A DNA stretch of 64,000 nt from Isoetes taiwanensis (lineage: Eukaryota; Streptophyta; Lycopodiopsida; Isoetales; Isoetaceae): positions 19,009,418 through 19,073,417 of the forward strand of contig JAJEKV010000010.1 of the NCBI GenBank assembly GCA_021234155.1, read 5' to 3'. Below are positions 58,151 through 64,000 of this stretch, piece by piece (position 1 is the first letter of the stretch; every line of letters starts with the position of its first letter). Made by a program: the position numbers and the translations under genes. The notes beneath the pieces are model-generated. The model was not told where the DNA came from and did no database searches. It saw only the letters and a list, made by a program, of their open reading frames with translations.

Positions 58151-59210
58151 TTAAGGGGCCACATAAATTAGAGTGCACTAATTCCAAAGCTTGCTGAGCT
58201 CTAGACTTGCTTTTTGGAAATGGCAATCGATTTAATTTCCCTAAAGCACATCCTTCACAAACATGCTTATGTGTCTTGCTGTCATGATAAGTTATGTGCC
58301 CTTTCTTTAATAGTGATTTCAGATTCTTGAAATTTGTATGAGCTAGTCTTCTATGCCACAGATCCAAGGTATCTTGTTGTATTGCATTTATACTATGATG
58401 CATCACATTATCCAATTCAAACAAGTTTCCAACCCTTTTTGCCAAAAATTTTAATTCATTCTTCATATATACATTGCATGTGTCTCCTTCAAACACTACT
58501 TGGTAACTCAAATCACATAATTGACTGACAGAAATTAAGTTTTTAATTATAGCTGGCACACATAACACATCTTCAATGTTCACAACATTTCCTTCTAGAT
58601 CTTTTAATTGCAAAAGTCCTCTCCCTTTGACTTCTTGAAGAGCTTCATTCCCCACTTGGATTTTTCTGGAATTTGTAGTTGTTATATTCTTCAAGAATTC
58701 AGTAGATTGCACTACTGATCTTTTAGCTCCACTATCAACTACCAAATGATCAGATGCATTAGTAGTAGTACTTTCATTTGCAATAGCAAATTCAGTATTT
58801 ACCTCATCTTCATTTTCTTCCTCTGCATCCTTTGTCAATGTGCTCTCATGTTCTTGAGTTACATAAGCCCTTTCATACTCTCGACCCCTCCCTCTTCCTG
58901 ATCTGCCCCTGCTTGATTCTCCTCTTCCCCTTGATTTTCCAAAGTTTTTAGGGGTTGGGCATTTTGATGCAACATGCCCCCTTCCACCACACTTATAACA
59001 ATTGAATTCCTTCTTAAGTTTAGGACATTCATTCTTAAAATGCCCTAACTCATGGCAGTTATAACATGTGACTTTCCCCTTCCTTTTAACAACCAACATT
59101 TCTGGTATTTCCTCATTTTGACTTTGCCTTAATATTTTCTTCTGTTTCCATTCAGTTCTTAATGTGATCTCAGCTTCCCTACGTAACCCCCCGTGTGAAT
59201 ATGCACCCAA
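58089..59210 (-). pseudogene. Copia gag zinc knuckles, protease and integrase N-terminus
   Basis: In order: two CCHC knuckles CYNCHELGHFKNEC and CYKCGGRGHVASKC (about residues 55-90), an Arg/Gly/Ser-rich stretch, the aspartic protease core HLVVDSGAKRSV with the DSG triad, the GAG_pre-integrase/HHCC zinc region WHRRLAHTNFKNL..CEGCALGK, and the start of the integrase core. There the first catalytic residue is changed: LELVHSNLCGPL has Asn where the family has Asp (HSDLCGPM). The frame is lost after RYFITF by a short deletion. The first 14 or so residues (AYSHGGLRRE) border the foreign 59.2-61.5 kb segment. Confidence 0.92.
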
Positions 59211-61505
59211 ACCAAAGGGGGTTTTAGGGGGATGTTAATTTAAATGTATTGAATGTAATGGTTTGTGTCAATTAATGTTGATTGTAGTGATGTATTGGTT
59301 GTTATTATGCTATATATCTATATTAATAAAAAACTTTGGGCCCTTCGGGCCCGAATAAAGGCCTTTGGGATTTAAGGATGGCATAACTTCACGTACCAAT
59401 TTTACAAACACACATGCATGTAATAACACGAGAAACACTTGTGCATGTAATCTAATTACAGGACAGAAGCGTGTAAGTGAAAATGTAATCTCTATCCAGC
59501 TGCAAGTGAAAATGTAGTATCAAAACAATGTTTGATCTATTTCCTGGAATAAATAGACGATCTCAATAATAAGTTATACAACGGTATGCGCATTTTATAG
59601 CGAGGATGAACCACCCAAAATTGACCAGATGCAGCAAATTTATTTACCATTTATGTTTCTCCAATAGTAACAAATCCCAGTTTTCAATAGTCAAATGAGA
59701 TTTAAGTATAAGAACAAATATGGGAAAACCAAGGAACACAAAAGCTGCGAGCAGTCCGGGGAATTGAACCCGGTACCGGATGGTCTATACTTCACCTCAA
59801 GCAGGACTAACCTTGGAATTTCTGCATGGCATGGTAGCAACTCCATTGTCTATGAAACAAGCACAATGTTTTGGAGATGCCTGGGAATTGTCCAAAAAGA
59901 CCAACTAGATTGGTACTTTGCATCAGACTTAAACTTATTGGCAGTTTAAGATTAAACTGAATTCTTGACGATGAACTCAACGAAGACCCCATGAGCTCAT
60001 AATCCAAGGCATAACTTAGCAAGCCAATAATACTTGAGGTTCAGAGCTCTAAAAGAGGAGAGCTTCTGAGATCTTTGCTTTCATATTTGGGCATCACACA
60101 ACTAATACTATATAAGCAAAGGGATATTGGCATCTTGTTATGCTTTGACAAAATGGCCATTGAATCTGACTTATAGTTTTGCGCAATTTCAATATCGCGA
60201 CAAAACTCCCTTCTGTTGTTGCATATATAGCATACATCGGTATGTATATGAACTATAATAAATAAACAAAAAGTGAAGGCTAATAGTGGCTTCTACTTAA
60301 GTAAAAAAAAAGGTGAAACATCTTGAACACAACATTGTAAGTTAATATCGGTGCCTTGAAAAATGACATCGTTCAAATTGAGCGGAACATATTTGTAAAT
60401 AAAAGAAGGAGGAGTACCTTTAGAACTCGGTTCAATTCCACTAGAAAGAACACAAGCATTGGAATTTGATAAATGACACACTCGAAGAGCTCGTTGTCAA
60501 GGATCTACGCTCACGGTTTCTCAATACGACAAGCCTTGCAAGCTATGTTTTATTATGGCGACCCCAGCGGCTTTAGCACGGAAATTCAAGCAAATATTTC
60601 ACACCATGTACCTTTGTCCTTGAATAGAGAAAAGCATAAGCAGTCCACACACTTGCACAAAGTAAATGGTTATTTATTGTTTTGGCAAAGCGAAAACATT
60701 ATCAATTGGCTAGAACATACCGGCATCTGGATGTAATACCCAACGAAGTATTAAGAAATGGACAGCATCACGGAAGAAGCCAAATAGATTCCCAGGTCTA
60801 CAAGCGTCGAGCTTAGCATTTGTTCACCATTCGCACTTGTAACCTATGCATCAAATTACGCATTTTGATTTAATCCCATATCATGATCTTTTTCAATATT
60901 CTAGCGAGGTTTTCCTTTGGGATAGCTAGCTTAGGGTCGAGGAACGGACTTTTGTCAGCGAACTGTTGTTCAATTTCGATCAAAGTGAGTTGACTTCTAC
61001 GCCCCCATGGCCATGGCTTTTTGCACACAATTATTTCAAAGAAATACAATTCAGAAAATTGACCTCCATTAGTTTTCTGGCATGAAATCCAGGAGCCATA
61101 GCTGCATAGATCTTCCTCCATTGTGGCTTCATCCTATTTCGTTCCACCTATCGAAATCTTCGTAAATCAATACAACCAACACCTTCTAGATTACATCTGA
61201 CTCTGCTTCTTCGACCACCGCTGCGCTTTCTTTGCCGACTACGCATTATTTCACGCCAAGTCGAGGCGACTGTATGCAAAGTTCCTTGGCCTTCTCGGCA
61301 TGAAACCATAGAATCCTAAAATGGATTAGGTCGAGCCCTGCATGCTTCAGCTTTCGAAATTGATAGGTGAACCATTGGAAATTGGCACCAAAATCAACGC
61401 CAGCGTATGTGCACTCTAGATGTACTGATTAGTACGTCTCATGAAATACCATCATCAAATCATATAAAAACCTTAGGGGAAAAAGTATAAAAATACAAAA
61501 GAAAC
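59211..61505. other. non-gag segment interrupting Copia gag, about 2.3 kb
   Basis: Where the middle of gag should lie there is AT-rich sequence without gag similarity. The borders are C-rich on both sides (cgtaaccccc near 59190 and gaaaccccct near 61504), a possible short direct repeat. The end at 61370-61510 matches 35500-35645 on the other strand. At 59317 a Helitron-like start TCTATATTAATAAAA is followed by gggcccttcgggccc. No protein is recognised. I read it as an unclassified insertion, with part of gag lost. Confidence 0.5.
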
Positions 61506-61511
61506 CCCCTG

Positions 61512-61625
61512 TTATTTTGCTACATATTCAAGTAAGTCTATTTGGGAAGAAGTTTTTTCTTCATAATGCTTCAATAAATACTTCCACATATCTCTAGGGC
61601 CAAGAGTTCTAAGCTTAAGACGAAT
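61512..61625 (-). pseudogene. Copia gag, middle fragment
   Basis: SIRLKLRTLGPRDMWKYLLK, HYEEKTSSQIDLLEYVAK: the UBN2-type Copia capsid core (family 'xAxxMWDxLxxxYxx'). It joins in frame to the N-terminal fragment once the hAT-like element and one 8-base duplication are removed. A stop follows directly at the border to the 2.3 kb segment. Confidence 0.75.
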
Positions 61626-61633
61626 TGAGGGAC

Positions 61634-62442
61634 CAGTGTTGTTAAAAAACCCCGTTTTTAACCATAGAGTGCTTCTTAAAAAACCCCTGCGTTTTCTAAA
61701 CGTTTGCAACCATCGGGGGTTATCAAAAAATGTAAAAAAAAAAAACCATTACTAGTGCCTTGAATGACTTTCATTTAGATTTTCTAGTCTAGCAAACAAG
61801 ATTTTGGAACTATGAGCGGCCGCATGCATGTAGAAACATGTCGAATGCATGTAGAACCAGGATTTTGGTTTTTTGCTCAATGAAAGAAAGGTTTTTACTC
61901 CACCATGCAAACCAGGAAACAGTTCTTGCGCCAATCCAAGACCAGTCGACCAAGGTAACTTTTCCATTCTTCTTCTTTTACAACTAATTTTATTTCAATT
62001 CATTTTTTTCTATATTGCTTCTGAAGATCTGACTGCCATAAGTGACAAATAGAAGCAGGAAGAGACCCAAAACCGTTCCAAAGGTATAGCTGCTTCAAAT
62101 AATTCTTTTTTACCTATATTCATTTCTCTTCTATTTACCTCTAGTATGATAATAAGCTAAACATTTATGTTAGTTGTTATATTATTAAGTTAAACCTTTG
62201 AATTGAATACACATTTTTGTGATTTGATTGGAACCCAAATATGGTGTTGGTATTAAAAAATATTATATAATCTGTTTCAAAGGGGCAATTTGGGGTTTTT
62301 AAAGTTTTTTTTTTTTACGTTTTTAACGTTTTTAATGTTATAAAAACGTATTCTAAGATTTAAAAACCAAAAATAAAAAACTTAAAAAAAACTTAAAAAA
62401 TGTATAGTACCCGTACGGTATGCAAAGTATTTAACAACATTG
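61634..62442. mobile_element. non-autonomous hAT-like element, 809 bp, TSD TGAGGGAC
   Basis: The ends are CAGTGTTGTTAAA and, inverted, CAATGTTGTTAAA. They are flanked by the 8-base direct repeat TGAGGGAC (61626-61633 and 62443-62450). Eight-base duplications and CAGTG-type ends define the hAT superfamily of DNA transposons. The interior is AT-rich, has no transposase, and holds repeated cgttttta/aacgttttta words plus a small tacccgtacggtat palindrome near 62407. It must have been moved in trans by a hAT transposase. Confidence 0.9.
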
Positions 62443-62450
62443 TGAGGGAC

Positions 62451-62772
62451 TTACCTTACAAGATATGATCCCTTGAGCTTCTTTGGCTTTAGCTTGTAGA
62501 GATTTCCCTCCACCAGCACCACTAGCTCCACCACCAGTCACACCTGCACTTCCTGCTATGGACTGAGCCACTGTCCCTACTGCTGACCCTGTGGAATCTG
62601 CCCTATTCAGAATTCCTGTTTCAGCACTAACAGTACTGTCTGGATCTACTAGATCCCAGAGGTCTTCTACCTCTAAAACATATTTGATGGCATCCTTCCA
62701 CACCTGGAAGCCTGATCCACCCTTATACACATCAATAGTATTTAATAGACTTGCAGCAAATCTACTAGACAT
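62451..62772 (-). pseudogene. Copia gag N-terminus
   Basis: The ATG at 62772 lies 7 bases inside the primer-binding site edge and opens MSSRFAASLLNTIDVYKGGS, then FQVWKDAIKYVLEVEDLWDL (the gag N-terminal helix region, family 'NWxxWxxxMxxxLxxxxLWxxV'). A Gly/Ala/Ser-rich insert (GVTGGGASGAGGGKS) follows, then AKAKEAQGIISCKVSP at the hAT-like element. Capsid protein of the virus-like particle; non-functional here because of the two interruptions. Confidence 0.85.
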
Positions 62773-62778
62773 CTTCAA

Positions 62779-62790
62779 GCTCTGATACCA
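62779..62790 (-). other. primer-binding site (initiator tRNA-Met)
   Basis: TGGTATCAGAGC on the minus strand, one base from the LTR end at 62792. Defines the 5' side of this Copia element. Confidence 0.95.
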
Positions 62791-62791
62791 A

Positions 62792-63625
62792 TGATAGGTT
62801 TTAACAACAACAACTACTTATGTCTAGTAAGATTTATGATTTCCTTTGTGCAAATATAACTAGGCACTCAACTTCAATTATCAATAGAAGAACCTCAACA
62901 ATGTCTTATGGAAAGCCAAATTGTGGTCACTCATTTCCATAAGCATTTACCATATTAAATCCAAATTGATCATTATACAAGGAGTCAATAATGATCTTAA
63001 AGGTAAGAAAATAACAATAAACCCAATTCTTATGGTTCACCATTGGTACTGTTCATCGGGCATGTAAATCCGTCTAGCAAGTCCGCAATGCCAACCAAAA
63101 CTCCCTGTGTGTATCCCATTTATCCACCCCCCCATATTTAAAGGCTATTTGATCTTATCTATTCTCATTCCGGCGGTTAAGGCATTCAAATCTGTTGCCA
63201 ATCTGAGGTATCTAGTTCGCCAACAATATCCCACAGGAATAACCGTGGAAATAAGCTGTTGCCATGAATATCCCACATGCCTAGCCACGAAAATGAGCTT
63301 TTGAACCATTAGCCAATTTTTGAATTAAATTTAACCTTCATGAACCTTAAACGAAATTTTCTTCAAGTTAACCCTTGATCAATGCTTCAAGGTTCAACCT
63401 AAAGTAATCTTGTCATAAACTTAGCACCTGCATGATACACAAAGTCCACCATAAGTTAATCCTCCGGCCCTCTGTTTTTCTATGACTTCAAGTAGTTTAT
63501 TATTGTCAAGCTAGTCTGCCCACTGCCACTGCTTCTCATAGACAGACTTTGGTTTGTATTGCACTGCTTGTGTACATTTGCTAGCTGCTAGTTTGTAGAC
63601 TAGACTTATATGCTGAATCCCTTCA
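62792..63625 (-). repeat. 5' LTR of the 54.7-63.6 kb Copia element
   Basis: 834 bases, TG..CA, next to CTGTT (63626-63630). Matches 54714-55541 along its whole length. Confidence 0.95.
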
Positions 63626-63630
63626 CTGTT

Positions 63631-64000
63631 TTTACTTGTATCCCAAAAAGAAGTTTTCTTAATCGCCAATGCTCAAAATTGTTGACCTTACATTGATACA
63701 TCATACTATAAAATGCCTTGAGACCACCCGATACACGCTTTTGGGCTGCCAATGTCCACTTATAATTATTCGTCACTTCTACTCCCAAATATTTATACTT
63801 CGTTACTTGTTCAAGTGGAACACCATCTGCATATAAGATTGTATTATCCCTGCCTCCTAGCACCATTATCTTTGACTTTTCAGGATTGATCTTCATGCTT
63901 TTTTGTTCACAAAAAGCGTGCAACACATCAAGATGACGTTGTAACCCAGCTACATTCCTTGAAACTAATACTAATACCAGCATTGCAGAAATAAACTCAG
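63631..64000 (-). pseudogene. third LINE, reverse transcriptase middle part (continues beyond the window)
   Basis: The minus strand reads VSRNVAGLQRHLDVLHAFCE, MKINPEKSKIMVLGG, VTKYKYLGVEVTNNYKWTLA and QKRVSGGLKAFYSMMYQCKV, then QVK at the Copia border. This is the palm-to-thumb part of a LINE RT after the catalytic YADD. The YADD box itself, expected near 63970, is decayed: a small duplication (ggtattagtatta) has replaced it. The element runs off the right edge of the window. Confidence 0.82.

Larger units (their letters stand above)
54714..63625 (-). mobile_element. Copia LTR retrotransposon, 8.9 kb, TSD CTGTT, inserted in a LINE
   Basis: The LTRs 54714-55541 and 62792-63625 (TG..CA, 828 and 834 bases, a few substitutions and small indels) enclose gag, protease, integrase, RT and RNase H in Copia order on the minus strand. 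CTGTT flanks both sides. The primer-binding site is at 62779-62790 and a purine tract aaggaggag touches the 3' LTR. With the element and one CTGTT removed, the surrounding LINE RT reads on in frame (QVK-TVVLYG). The element is itself interrupted in gag by a hAT-like element and by a 2.3 kb stretch, and carries frameshifts in integrase and RT. Confidence 0.95.

Noticed and set aside
59740-59820. tRNA-like T-arm word on the minus strand (gggttcaattccccgg)
   Set aside because: No matching acceptor stem, D-arm or anticodon arm could be placed at the right spacing; one T-stem pair is also mismatched.

Overview
The window reads as nuclear DNA of a land plant. It is AT-rich and gene-poor, with intron-split exons and many layers of retroelements. 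The non-LTR reverse transcriptases with a CQCC/EDE(H/S)H C-terminal finger, together with the low gene density, make me think of a fern or another seed-free plant; that is inference, not proof.

Layout. 1-8852: one decayed L1-type LINE (ORF1 tail, endonuclease, reverse transcriptase, zinc finger, poly(A)). It is split by a 2.4 kb solo LTR (3594-5955, target duplication ATTAT) and by a second, unrelated LINE (about 6198-8028) that ends in a TTCC microsatellite. 8896-9000: first of three dispersed GC-rich hairpins (others at 26872 and 52779). 10155-11531: minus-strand LINE with a DUF4283-like ORF1 directly followed by the 3' end, with no ORF2. 11.5-22.2 kb: mostly non-genic, with a G-rich purine tract, local duplications, a tandem array of CGA-rich hairpins (16130-16745) and an 'acacgc..gcgtg' array (20318-20600). 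22258-22874: the best intact host gene, a two-exon, 178-residue four-helix membrane protein on the minus strand. 24.2-25.4 kb: broken exons of an unknown gene, with a SINE-like unit ending in a long TATC tract. 27480-29045: an unusual 1.55 kb array built from GAATCT words.

30.8-38.4 kb: LINE 3' ends, exon-like blocks on the plus strand, and a 99-codon minus-strand ORF cut in two by a Copia element (38380-46767). That element's 197-198 bp LTRs differ by one indel, its pol is wrecked, and it carries a PPR-gene remnant. 47-53 kb: AT-rich spacer, a Q/N/D-rich repeat ORF, a small TIR element, a 33 bp perfect inverted repeat, and the 5' end of an LRR receptor kinase gene (51221-51859, minus).

53850-64000: a third minus-strand LINE, related to the ones at 6.2 and 34.6 kb. 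It is split in frame by a second Copia element (54714-63625, target duplication CTGTT). The gag of that Copia is in turn split by an 809 bp hAT-like element (61634-62442, 8 bp target duplication TGAGGGAC). Four insertions were verified at base level by target duplication plus in-frame reading of the empty site; they give a relative insertion history for the locus.
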